This document shows, piece after piece, positions 1 to 6,382 of a stretch of DNA of 8,811 nucleotides. Both the position numbers and the translations under genes were made by a program. Position 1 is the stretch's first letter. The number at the start of each line of letters is the position of its first letter. The notes under the pieces were generated by a model, which made no database searches, had not been told where the DNA came from, and saw nothing but the letters and a program-made list of their open reading frames with translations. Origin of the DNA: Candidatus Segatella intestinihominis (lineage in GTDB: Bacteria; Bacteroidota; Bacteroidia; Bacteroidales; Bacteroidaceae); assembly GCA_900548535.1 (NCBI GenBank), contig URLG01000094.1, forward strand, positions 1-8,811, read 5' to 3'.

Positions 1-118
1 TGTAGTACAACAGTAAGACGATTACTCATGCCCATAGGGGTGCTGAGTAGTTACGGTTGGTAGTAACTATTTGTAATACGAGTTGACTCGGTTAAAACTT
101 ATTTTATAATTTACGTTG

Positions 119-132
119 ACTTGCATGCAAGT
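119..132. repeat. 14-bp perfect palindrome downstream of the ATPase gene
   Basis: ACTTGCATGCAAGT is identical to its reverse complement and is followed on the plus strand by TTTTT. It lies 42 nt beyond the stop codon of the minus-strand ATPase gene. As RNA it could form only a 5-bp stem with a CATG loop, and the T run is on the plus strand, so it is not a convincing terminator for the ATPase. It may be a protein-binding dyad. The rest of 1-173 is AT-rich and shows no gene; a second loose inverted repeat (AGTTAC/GTAACT) occurs near 49-70. Confidence 0.35.
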
Positions 133-173
133 TTTTGATTGTTAGTATGTAAGTGGACTGACGTTCTTGACAG

Positions 174-1454
174 TTAGTCTCTCAGTAACCAGTCTGTCGC
201 AGAATAGATGTGGATGCACTTGCCGTCTATCTCCACATCCCTTGTCTCTGAAAAGGCAATCAATGTCAAGTTGTCGCAATTCAGAGCAGTGGATGCCTTG
301 AGCAAAGAATTAATCTCTCTGCTAAAAGTCTTGGCGCTGTCTATGTCGTATGCCACCTGTATCAATTCCTCTGCCTTGTTTTGGTTGCAGACCACAAAAT
401 CTACTTCCTTGGAGCGGGGAGTGGGCTTGTAATAGTATATGTCTAAGAATTCATTGGCACATTTGCGCAAGAGCTCTATGTATATGACGTTCTCCAAGCG
501 CCAACCGATGTTTTCGCCAGCAAAAGCATTGTCTCGGTTATTTTGCAGACCGGGGTCTATGATATAGGCCTTGGAGTTTCTGATTCTTTCCTTGCTCTTG
601 AATGAATGCTTGGTGAGGAGCTGGATAAGAAATGCTTGGCGCAGATAATCAATGTATTTTCTTACCGTCATGTCTGTTGTTCCTAAAAGCTGGGCTATGT
701 CGCCATAGTTGATTTCTTGACAGACGTTGTTAATCAGGTGGTTGGCAATCTTTCTTAAGGCATCTGTGTTTCTGATGCTGAAACGCTGCTGGATGTCTTT
801 GGTGATGATAGCCTCCAGAAGACTTTGTACATAGCCTCGCTTATTACGGATATTTTGGATTTCTGGGAATCCACCTATCGTAATGTAGTCCATGAAGGTA
901 CGTTTTCTCTCAGCCTCAGCCTTGGTGGTGATGCTCTTTGTGTCGATATGATGGAAGGTGCAATATTCTTGGAAAGAAAATGGAAAGAGATGTATCTCGT
1001 TGTATCTGCCCGTAAGATGGGTAGCCAATTCTCCGCTTAGAAGTTTGGCATTGCTTCCTGTTACTACTATGTGTAGATTGGTGCGGAGCAGGCGGTTTAC
1101 GAACAGATGCCAACCTTCTACATCTTGTACCTCGTCGAGGAAGATGTAGTTGATGTCTGTACCGTATATTTGGTAGATGCAAGAAAGGACTGTATTGAGA
1201 TCTTCCACTTGTATATTTGCCAAGCGGTCATCATCAAAGTTGGCATAGCCGTATTTTACTTGATGTTCAAGCAGCACCTTGTGGCATAGCGTGGATTTTC
1301 CACTTCGTCTGACACCGATGACAACTTGGGCAAGTGGGCTGTCAAACTCAAAAAGGCGTTCTTCTTTTCTATCAACCCAATTCTTGGGCTGATAGCTTTC
1401 TACGTATTCTTTTTGTTCTGCCAAAACTTGAAGTATTATCTTTTCTTCTACCAT
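174..1454 (-). CDS. AAA-family ATPase with C-terminal DUF4143 domain
   Basis: This is a 426-aa P-loop ATPase. A Walker A motif, GVRRSGKST, lies at residues 47-55 and a Walker B motif, IFLDEVQD, at 104-111. A sensor-type GSN follows at 133-135, then LTGRY and LFPFSFQEY, which are typical of the ATPase/DUF4143 architecture. A winged-helix-like stretch (about 247-277, GDIAQLLGTTDMTVRKYIDYL) precedes the C-terminal domain. That domain carries DPGLQN (300-305) and a decayed PD-(D/E)XK-like core, EVDFVV (350-355) with ELIQV (363-367), in which Q replaces the usual Lys, as is common in DUF4143. Length and domain order are normal for the family. The biological role is not established; many homologues are present per genome in gut Bacteroidales and often sit in accessory DNA. 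The ATG at 1454 is supported by a -7 box 41 nt upstream. It appears monocistronic. Family assignment is confident, function is not. Confidence 0.93.
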   Translation of the reverse strand: MVEEKIILQVLAEQKEYVESYQPKNWVDRKEERLFEFDSPLAQVVIGVRRSGKSTLCHKVLLEHQVKYGYANFDDDRLANIQVEDLNTVLSCIYQIYGTDINYIFLDEVQDVEGWHLFVNRLLRTNLHIVVTGSNAKLLSGELATHLTGRYNEIHLFPFSFQEYCTFHHIDTKSITTKAEAERKRTFMDYITIGGFPEIQNIRNKRGYVQSLLEAIITKDIQQRFSIRNTDALRKIANHLINNVCQEINYGDIAQLLGTTDMTVRKYIDYLRQAFLIQLLTKHSFKSKERIRNSKAYIIDPGLQNNRDNAFAGENIGWRLENVIYIELLRKCANEFLDIYYYKPTPRSKEVDFVVCNQNKAEELIQVAYDIDSAKTFSREINSLLKASTALNCDNLTLIAFSETRDVEIDGKCIHIYSATDWLLRD

Positions 1455-1494
1455 TTTATCTCAACTTTTTAGTCTATTATTCCTTGTATGGCTG

Positions 1495-1524
1495 CAAAAG
1501 TACGTAAAATTATTGATATGTAAA
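1495..1524 (-). promoter_or_regulatory. Bacteroidetes-type promoter of the ATPase gene
   Basis: On the minus strand TACTTTTG (1502-1495) matches the Bacteroidetes -7 consensus TAnnTTTG exactly. TTTA (1524-1521) lies 18 nt upstream as a weak version of the -33 TTTG element. Transcription would start near 1488 and leave a leader of about 35 nt before the ATG at 1454. The three 14-bp direct repeats begin 19 nt upstream of the -33 box, a position usual for activator sites. Confidence 0.7.
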
Positions 1525-1542
1525 CGATTAAGGTAATTAAAG

Positions 1543-1620
1543 TTTGCTAAAATGCATAAAAATAGCTATTTTAATTTGCTAAAATGCACAAAATATATGT
1601 TTCTAATTTGCTAAAATGCA
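1543..1620. repeat. Three 14-bp direct repeats, exact 32-bp period
   Basis: TTTGCTAAAATGCA occurs without mismatch at 1543-1556, 1575-1588 and 1607-1620. The starts are exactly 32 bp apart, about three helical turns, so all copies would face the same side of the DNA. The 18-bp spacers differ in sequence, although AT-rich bases just outside the core are partly shared. A 14-bp palindrome, AAAATAGCTATTTT (1559-1572), lies between copies 1 and 2. The array ends just upstream of the ATPase promoter. It looks like an operator or activator array; the protein that binds it is unknown. Confidence 0.85.
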
Positions 1621-1735
1621 TATTTTCCCTCTTGGAAATCTCGGCTCTCATACACAGTAACGCACCCACCAATCTGATGGGTCCACGATGTACTGTGACT
1701 CTGATACCCAGCAATTTCTTCTCATTCATTTCCAT
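1571..1735 (-). pseudogene. 5' remnant of a gene related to the 4853 gene
   Basis: An open frame of 54 codons starts at ATG 1735, placed exactly as the start of the 4853 gene is behind its leader. The opening codons (MEMNEKKLLG) match MNEKKLMG of that protein. Nucleotide similarity continues for about 30 nt more, to a shared CAGTACATYGTG, but with one base missing relative to the 4853 gene, so the frame shifts. After that similarity is lost, and the frame runs into the 14-bp repeat array and stops at 1573-1571. The simplest reading is a truncated paralogue whose body was replaced by the ATPase cassette. An expressed 54-aa peptide cannot be excluded. Confidence 0.55.
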
Positions 1736-1850
1736 ATCGTTTCAGTTTTAAAAATTAGACCTTTCTATATATAATACTGCGAATATCAGGTAAAACCAAA
1801 GTAAAATCGAATGCTACTATGCAAAAACTCCGCACACTTAGGCAAAAAAA
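1733..1850 (-). promoter_or_regulatory. Shared hairpin/TATATATAGA leader, copy A
   Basis: Read on the minus strand, TTTTTGCCTAAG leads into a hairpin: TGTGCG (1836-1831), loop GAGTTTT, TGCATA (1823-1818). TATATATAGA follows at 1773-1764, then 25 nt and GATATG with the ATG at 1735-1733. The first 34 nt match copy B (4731-4764) at about 31 positions by eye, and the block order and the 25-nt last spacer are the same. It lies 54 nt downstream of the GH9 stop codon on the same strand. Confidence 0.75.
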
Positions 1851-1870
1851 ACATGCTGATGTGCGCATTC
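1844..1870 (-). terminator. Possible weak terminator after the GH9 gene
   Basis: On the minus strand ATGCGCACATCAGCAT can form only a 4-bp stem (ATGC/GCAT) but is followed closely by eight T residues (1851-1844), 53 nt after the GH9 stop. The T run also forms the upstream edge of leader copy A, so it may belong to that element instead. Confidence 0.25.
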
Positions 1871-1903
1871 TGGCAGTGTTATGGGAGGGAGAGCCATGGG
1901 AAG

Positions 1904-3724
1904 TTAGCTCATCCATCCCAGAAGTGCTACCAAGTAGGCATTCCAGTTGATGGCGATTTCATTGGAAGCATAGCTGCCCGTATTGTCCTGATAGCACTCG
2001 TCAGGAGCATCTGATGGGTAAGGGGGCACGAAGGCTGCGTCTTGTTTTCCTACGTTGGCTCCACCAGCCAAGAGACCCGGTATTGGGGCTGCGATGCTAT
2101 CTGCCGTGGAGATTCTGTGATGAGGGTGCATAACTGGCTGAGTGCCGAATCCTGTGAGGTAGCAGTAGCCAGTGGCGTTCCTTCCAAAGAGATAGTCGAT
2201 GGTGGAAAGGGCAGCATCCTTATATCGGTTGTCTTTGGATAGGGCATACTGGTACATTTGGGCAATGCCTCTGCCAACGCACATCTCAGAGTTGCTACCC
2301 CAGATGAAATCGCTTGCCTTGTTGCCGAATACGCTATGGAAGGATGATGTGCTGAGGGCTTGGATATCCTGTTCACACTGCTCTTTGAGGGATTCTTTGA
2401 TGGCTTCTATTGGGAATTTGTCCTTTTCTGGGGTGCTCAAGATGTCTTGGTTTAGCCACTGAAGGAGCCCCAATCCCTCCACCTGTCCCCAGGTAGGGAT
2501 AGAGAAGCGGGTAGGGGCAAACTGCTTGGCTTGCTCTAAATAGGCATTTTCCTTTGTGGTGAGGTACATTTCTGTGGCTGCCCAGAAGAACTCATCCTCA
2601 GCATGATTGTCACCATAGGTTCCGGTACTGATTTTAGGTGAGAACTTTTCATTGATACCGTCTTGGTCATAATAGACAGTTGAGTTCTTGACAGCCCAAG
2701 CGTATGCTCGTTCAGCTGCTTGGATGGCTTGTTGGCAGAATTTTTGGTATTGTGGATAGGCGTTATAGATGCGTGCTGCAAGAGCCATGGTAGCTGCGAA
2801 ATCAAGTGTGGCTGCCGTGCTCTTTTGCACCACGTATCTTTGCTGATGGCAGTCTTTTGGCATCACGAATCCCTCGAAGTTAGGAGTGGTGAGCTTATGA
2901 TACACCCCTCCATCCGAAGGGTCTTGCATCGTAAGCATCCATTCTAGATTGTACATGATTTCATCGAGAAAATCAGGAATCTGGTTGGTGGATTCAGGGA
3001 TATTGGTATGAATGCTATTGAAGTAATTCTGGTTGAGTTGGTAGGATTGCAGCATCAAGCCAATGGAAAAGGCGGAGTTGACGATGTACTTGTTGTAATC
3101 ACCTGCGTCGTACCATCCTTTTGGGGAGGATAGGATGGTTCTTGCTGGTCTCTCCTTGGAAGCGGCAGATGGATGAACCATCACTTCTGTGTCTAAGTGA
3201 GCGGCTTCTCTTGCGTAATCACCAGCGTATTGCTTCTCGATGGCCATGCCAGAGCGTTGCAAGTAGAACGCTTTGATAGCGGCTGTGAGGGCATCTTGGT
3301 ATGGTTGCTCTTTGATGGTGATGGGTTGGGAGTATTTGCCAGCTGTCAGCAAGTAAGTGCCTGGTTGGGTGATTTTACTGAAGTTGATGGTTTGGCGTTG
3401 CTTCTTGGAGAAAGGTGAAGTGGTGGTTTGAATGGCTTTTCCCTTCCACACAATGTGTCCCTTGGCATCCCTTATTTGGAATGTCTTGGATTTTGCTGAT
3501 GGCTCGATGGTGGCATACTTAGCTTCTTGTGGATAGTAGCCTACTTGGTTTACCTTGATAGGGTTTTGTGCATGGCTGCCTATGACAGAAGACAGTGCAA
3601 TGCATGTTAAGATGAGGCGACTATCCTTTTCTTTCGAAAGGTCATAAGCATTCTTGACATGCTTAAATGCTTCAGAGATGATGTCTAAGATAATCTCTTT
3701 GTTGTCTTTTGTAGTTTCTACCAT
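1904..3724 (-). CDS. Glycoside hydrolase family 9 endoglucanase with N-terminal Ig-like domain
   Basis: This 606-aa enzyme would hydrolyse beta-1,4-glucan, such as cellulose or mixed-linkage glucan, by an inverting mechanism. A CelD_N-type Ig-like domain spans about 54-138 (starts NPIKVNQVGYYP). The GH9 (alpha/alpha)6 catalytic domain spans about 142-606. DAGD (206-209) carries the catalytic base region, HPHHR (533-537) matches the GH9 histidine signature, and YASNEIAINWNA (585-596) holds the likely acid Glu589. A signal-peptide h-region (LILTCIALSSVIG, 37-49, then SHAQ) implies export. Oddly, it is preceded by about 35 charged residues (MVETTKDNKE...SKEKD), unlike a normal n-region. In another frame the same DNA encodes MTFRKKR just upstream; one extra base in the A-rich run near 3632 would join that to the h-region. 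No in-frame start lies closer to the signal. It follows the WYL gene after 21 nt, so both are probably one transcript. Confidence 0.93.
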   Translation of the reverse strand: MVETTKDNKEIILDIISEAFKHVKNAYDLSKEKDSRLILTCIALSSVIGSHAQNPIKVNQVGYYPQEAKYATIEPSAKSKTFQIRDAKGHIVWKGKAIQTTTSPFSKKQRQTINFSKITQPGTYLLTAGKYSQPITIKEQPYQDALTAAIKAFYLQRSGMAIEKQYAGDYAREAAHLDTEVMVHPSAASKERPARTILSSPKGWYDAGDYNKYIVNSAFSIGLMLQSYQLNQNYFNSIHTNIPESTNQIPDFLDEIMYNLEWMLTMQDPSDGGVYHKLTTPNFEGFVMPKDCHQQRYVVQKSTAATLDFAATMALAARIYNAYPQYQKFCQQAIQAAERAYAWAVKNSTVYYDQDGINEKFSPKISTGTYGDNHAEDEFFWAATEMYLTTKENAYLEQAKQFAPTRFSIPTWGQVEGLGLLQWLNQDILSTPEKDKFPIEAIKESLKEQCEQDIQALSTSSFHSVFGNKASDFIWGSNSEMCVGRGIAQMYQYALSKDNRYKDAALSTIDYLFGRNATGYCYLTGFGTQPVMHPHHRISTADSIAAPIPGLLAGGANVGKQDAAFVPPYPSDAPDECYQDNTGSYASNEIAINWNAYLVALLGWMS

Positions 3725-3745
3725 AGTTTAAATGTTTTAAAAATG

Positions 3746-4645
3746 TTATTTATATCGTTTGATAGCATTCTGTAGTCTATCTGCAATCTTGTCACGAAGC
3801 TCTTTTGGCTCCAGAACCTCGATGTTCTCTCCCATAGCCAGAATCTTAGTCTCCAATTCAGGATTGAGATAGATTTTATATTGAAAATCGCTATAGATTC
3901 CGTGCTTGGCAGCGATTTCTTCCTGGGAAGAGTGCAAGGGAAGTGAGCGGAGGTAATCTACCGATGGTCCATGGGCTCTTAGAATGACCTTTTGTGGCGC
4001 AGTTTTGTCATCCACGAAAATGCCGATTCTATCAGCAAATAGCTTTTGGGCACTAAATGTCTTTGGAATATCAAATCTTGCCTCTGTCGAATCCATTGTC
4101 CGTATGCGGTCAAAGGCTATCGTTCTGATACTCTCCTGCTCTTGGATGAGCCCCACCATGTACCATCGCTGGTTATATATCTTCATGGCGTATGGACAGA
4201 AGTGGAGGGTCTTTTGGTGTTGGTCAAACGGCTGATAGTCTATGAGGAGTACCTTGTTCTGTTGCATAGCCTCAATGACGGTAGGGATGTAGTCGGTTCC
4301 CTTTGGGATGTCCTCGAAGAAAATTTTGTCCTTCATGTTATGGCCCACCTTTATTATGTTGGAGACAGTGAACGAACTCAGCAGCCATTTTTGGATCGTG
4401 TTGTTTCTTAGCGATGTCTCTGATGAAAGATAATATTTGTTGGTCGAGGTATTGCACTTGATTTCCACACCGAACAGCTCCTTGATAGCCTTTCGGTGTT
4501 CATGGAAGATACGCCTGGCAAGTGGCTTTCCATTGTTGAGGTTGCTGGTTTCCCAATTCTTGGCAATCTCCTCGAAAGTCATCGCTTTGTGCGGCAACAG
4601 CTGGTTTAACAGCCATATATATCTTTTGATAATCTTGCTGATCAT
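3746..4645 (-). CDS. WYL-domain transcriptional regulator
   Basis: This 299-aa protein has an N-terminal winged helix-turn-helix region (about 5-75) and a WYL domain (about 117-190). The WYL signature here reads RWYMVGL (160-166), with Met replacing Leu, followed by AFDRI (177-181), whose Arg normally contacts a nucleic-acid or nucleotide ligand. A C-terminal WCX-like extension spans about 215-299. WYL proteins are ligand-responsive transcription factors, often repressors, and are common beside defence and accessory loci. The ATG at 4645 is chosen because it follows the -7 box by 31 nt; an in-frame TTG at 4690 lies inside the promoter palindrome. It heads a unit with the GH9 gene and diverges from the 4853 gene. 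Possible targets are its own promoter and the divergent leader. Confidence 0.88.
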   Translation of the reverse strand: MISKIIKRYIWLLNQLLPHKAMTFEEIAKNWETSNLNNGKPLARRIFHEHRKAIKELFGVEIKCNTSTNKYYLSSETSLRNNTIQKWLLSSFTVSNIIKVGHNMKDKIFFEDIPKGTDYIPTVIEAMQQNKVLLIDYQPFDQHQKTLHFCPYAMKIYNQRWYMVGLIQEQESIRTIAFDRIRTMDSTEARFDIPKTFSAQKLFADRIGIFVDDKTAPQKVILRAHGPSVDYLRSLPLHSSQEEIAAKHGIYSDFQYKIYLNPELETKILAMGENIEVLEPKELRDKIADRLQNAIKRYK

Positions 4646-4673
4646 AAGGAACTTTTTATGGTTTGAAATAGTC

Positions 4674-4689
4674 TGGTACAAATGTACCA
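4674..4689. promoter_or_regulatory. 16-bp palindromic operator over the WYL promoter -7 box
   Basis: TGGTACAAATGTACCA is an inverted repeat with 6-bp arms (TGGTAC/GTACCA) and an AAAT centre. On the minus strand it contains TACATTTG (4686-4679), an exact TAnnTTTG -7 box. Transcription would start near 4672, about 27 nt before the WYL ATG. A dyad lying on the -7 box of a regulator gene suggests autorepression. No clear -33 TTTG was found at the expected distance. Confidence 0.6.
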
Positions 4690-4730
4690 AAAATAGCTGA
4701 AATCGGGTGATATTGGCTTCATAATTAACT

Positions 4731-4855
4731 ATTTTTGGCTAAGTATGCGGAGTTTTCGCATAGTATAGTTTGTTTTTTCTTAGTTTTTGCCCAGAAAATG
4801 ATAGTTTTTAGTCCTATATATAGAGTATGTTTCATTTTAAAAAGCAAACGATATG
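4731..4855 (+). promoter_or_regulatory. Shared hairpin/TATATATAGA leader, copy B
   Basis: TTTTTGGCTAAG is followed by a perfect 6-bp hairpin: TATGCG (4744-4749), loop GAGTTTT, CGCATA (4757-4762). TATATATAGA follows 71 nt after the hairpin start, at 4815-4824. A further 25 nt lead to GATATG, whose ATG is the start codon at 4853. A T-rich tract lies between the hairpin and the TATATATAGA box. It matches copy A across the whole block and copy C in hairpin, box and spacing. It fills most of the divergent region shared with the WYL promoter. Confidence 0.8.
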
Positions 4856-5569
4856 AATAAGACAATGAATGAGAAGAAACTGATGGGGGATTCGAGTTGC
4901 AGTACATTGTGTGAGGTGTATTGCACCAATTTATTCGGCGACATTCCTGTTCATGAGAAAGGAGACACAGTTCTAAGTGCATTCTGCATCGCAGATAATC
5001 AAGAGCCTGAAAATGGTATCAAGATATCATCTAACGACAAAAAACTGAAATGGTGGAAACTAGATTATTTGGATATAGATCGTTTTATCTACACAAAAGA
5101 CGCAGAAGTAGCTCTCAAGTGGATAGAAACATCCAAGACAGTATTTGCTTACGAAATATGGTATGAATGTGACTTTACTTTGCAGGAAAGTAATATTTAC
5201 AGACCAGACAAAACTTTCTATGCTGGGCTAGAGACAGAATGCCCTTTTGCAGGTGGCGATAAAGCATTGGCAATCATGAATCTCTACGGTAGCTGGTATG
5301 TTATTCCTGTCAAGGTCGTAGGACCTGTCACCAAAAAGGCTTTACGCAGGATCTGGGATGAGGGAATTCTCAAGGCCGATTTTTATGACAGCTTTGAGAC
5401 ATATTATGACGAATATATGCAAATTTTTGGTAGGTATGAATCAGACTTCATCGTCCTACCGTTGATTAATATTGAGACCAATTTTGGGAAAGAAGCGTGT
5501 GACTTGATTGCGTTTTGCAGACTATTCCCAATGGAATGGATGGAGCAGCTGATTCATAAAGAAAAATGA
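4853..5569 (+). CDS. Hypothetical protein, 238 aa
   Basis: I do not recognise a family. The protein is rich in aromatic residues (for example KWWKLDYLDIDRFIY near 66-80 and YEIWYECDF near 104-112) and acidic towards the C-terminus (YDSFETYYDEYMQIF near 181-195). It has no signal peptide or membrane segment and looks like a soluble cytoplasmic protein. The ATG at 4853 is chosen because it sits at the conserved GATATG of the shared leader; an alternative Met is residue 5 (MNEKK), which is the part shared with the remnant at 1735. The stop codon lies just before leader copy C, so the gene and the sigma-like gene probably each have their own leader. Context suggests a role in the same accessory locus, but no function can be given. 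Confidence 0.8.
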   Translation: MNKTMNEKKLMGDSSCSTLCEVYCTNLFGDIPVHEKGDTVLSAFCIADNQEPENGIKISSNDKKLKWWKLDYLDIDRFIYTKDAEVALKWIETSKTVFAYEIWYECDFTLQESNIYRPDKTFYAGLETECPFAGGDKALAIMNLYGSWYVIPVKVVGPVTKKALRRIWDEGILKADFYDSFETYYDEYMQIFGRYESDFIVLPLINIETNFGKEACDLIAFCRLFPMEWMEQLIHKEK

Positions 5570-5570
5570 T

Positions 5571-5682
5571 AGGGTGTGCAGTGTTTTCGCACAGAATGGG
5601 TGGATTTTTCGGTATAAATACTAGAAATCTGCCCCTTATATATAGAGGATGTTCTCTAAATAACTTAAAAAATGTAGATATG
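5571..5682 (+). promoter_or_regulatory. Shared hairpin/TATATATAGA leader, copy C
   Basis: The hairpin is TGTGC (5575-5579) with GCACA (5589-5593) and a loop keeping GTGTTTT. TATATATAGA follows 62 nt after the hairpin start, at 5637-5646, and GATATG ends at the sigma-like start codon (ATG 5680-5682). The second base pair of the stem is G-C here, A-T in copy B and G-T in copy A, which points to selection on the hairpin. It begins within a few bases of the stop codon of the upstream gene. Confidence 0.75.
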
Positions 5683-6369
5683 TCAAACAATAGAACAATT
5701 TCAAGACGTAGTGAAGCTCTCAACAAGTACTTGGCAGATATAGCTCTTGAACCATTAATATCTGTTGACGAGGAAAAAAAGCTTGCTTTGAAAGTTCGTA
5801 AGGGCGGCAGAGAGGGGAAGTGGGCCATGGAAAAATTGGTGAAATCAAATCTTCGATTCGTGGTTGCTGTGGCCAAACAGTACCAGAACCAAGGTCTTTC
5901 CCTTGACGACCTCATCGACGAGGGGAACGCCGGTTTGATAAAGGCTGCCGAGAATTTCGAAGAGACACGTGGTTTTAAGTTTATCACATATGCCATTTGG
6001 TGGATTCGCCAAAGTATCCTTCAAGCTATCCCAGAGCCTATTATCAGCATTAATGAAGCAGACATCCACCTTTTTTGTAAAAACTTAAGAAAAGAAGTTT
6101 TGGTTTGCCAGAAAGAATCTGGTCATTTCAAAGAACTTTGCGAACAAATCGGAGACAAATTACAGCATGCTTTGTCGAAAGGCACCAATGGCATCAAGCA
6201 AGCAGCTGTACTCATCCTTCAGGATGCTCACCATCCCATCTTAATGGAGGAGCTAGATGCTCTGAAACGCAATGTCACCGACAAGCTTCCCAAAGACGAC
6301 AACATATTGTGGGGGCTTGCAAACTGGAAGAAAGAAGCGGTTAGAATCACAATTATAATTAACAAATAA
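5680..6369 (+). CDS. Sigma-70-like protein lacking region 4
   Basis: Residues 1-118 of this 229-aa protein closely resemble Bacteroidetes primary sigma factors. Region 1.2 lies at about 11-40 (EALNKYLADIALEPLISVDEE). Region 2 lies at about 48-118 and includes NLRFVVAVAKQYQNQGLSL, EGNAGLIKAAENF and the promoter-melting segment GFKFITYAIWWIRQSILQA. KGGREGKWAMEKL (41-53) is a few residues longer than the usual KKGD..ALEKL. After residue 119 similarity fades. KNLRKEV...FKELCEQIG could be a diverged region 3, and WKKEAVRITIII at the end resembles the first residues of region 4.1, but the -33-binding helix-turn-helix is absent. Full-length relatives are about 285 aa. The start at 5680 fits the conserved leader; the longer frame from 5566 would run through that leader. 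The nuclease gene starts 13 nt downstream. It may be an alternative or decoy sigma, or a decaying paralogue. Confidence 0.85.
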   Translation: MSNNRTISRRSEALNKYLADIALEPLISVDEEKKLALKVRKGGREGKWAMEKLVKSNLRFVVAVAKQYQNQGLSLDDLIDEGNAGLIKAAENFEETRGFKFITYAIWWIRQSILQAIPEPIISINEADIHLFCKNLRKEVLVCQKESGHFKELCEQIGDKLQHALSKGTNGIKQAAVLILQDAHHPILMEELDALKRNVTDKLPKDDNILWGLANWKKEAVRITIIINK

Positions 6370-6382
6370 AAAACAAAAAAAT

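Noticed and set aside
1543..1620. Regularly spaced repeats resembling a small CRISPR array
   Set aside because: Repeats are 14 bp and spacers 18 bp, far too short. The spacers are similar AT-rich sequence, there are no cas genes, and the array abuts a promoter.
2050..2805. Several 60-108 aa ORFs on both strands inside the GH9 gene
   Set aside because: They are out-of-frame shadows of a long gene with clear catalytic motifs and have no start signals or recognisable domains.
4646..4690. 15-residue extension of the WYL protein from position 4690
   Set aside because: That start is TTG, not ATG, and lies within the palindrome and -7 box; the ATG at 4645 fits the promoter.
5566..5679. Longer start for the sigma-like protein (ATG at 5566 overlapping the upstream TGA)
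   Set aside because: The extra 38 codons run straight through leader copy C, which is conserved as non-coding DNA in the other copies; sigma homology begins after ATG 5680.
5466..5996. 176-aa minus-strand ORF across the 4853 and sigma-like genes
   Set aside because: It is antisense to the sigma region 2 coding sequence and to leader copy C, low-complexity in places, and has no promoter.
6120..6369. Recovery of sigma regions 3 and 4 by a frameshift in the second half of the sigma-like gene
   Set aside because: I read the other forward frames over this stretch and saw no sigma region 3 or 4 motifs, so a single recent frameshift does not explain the missing part.
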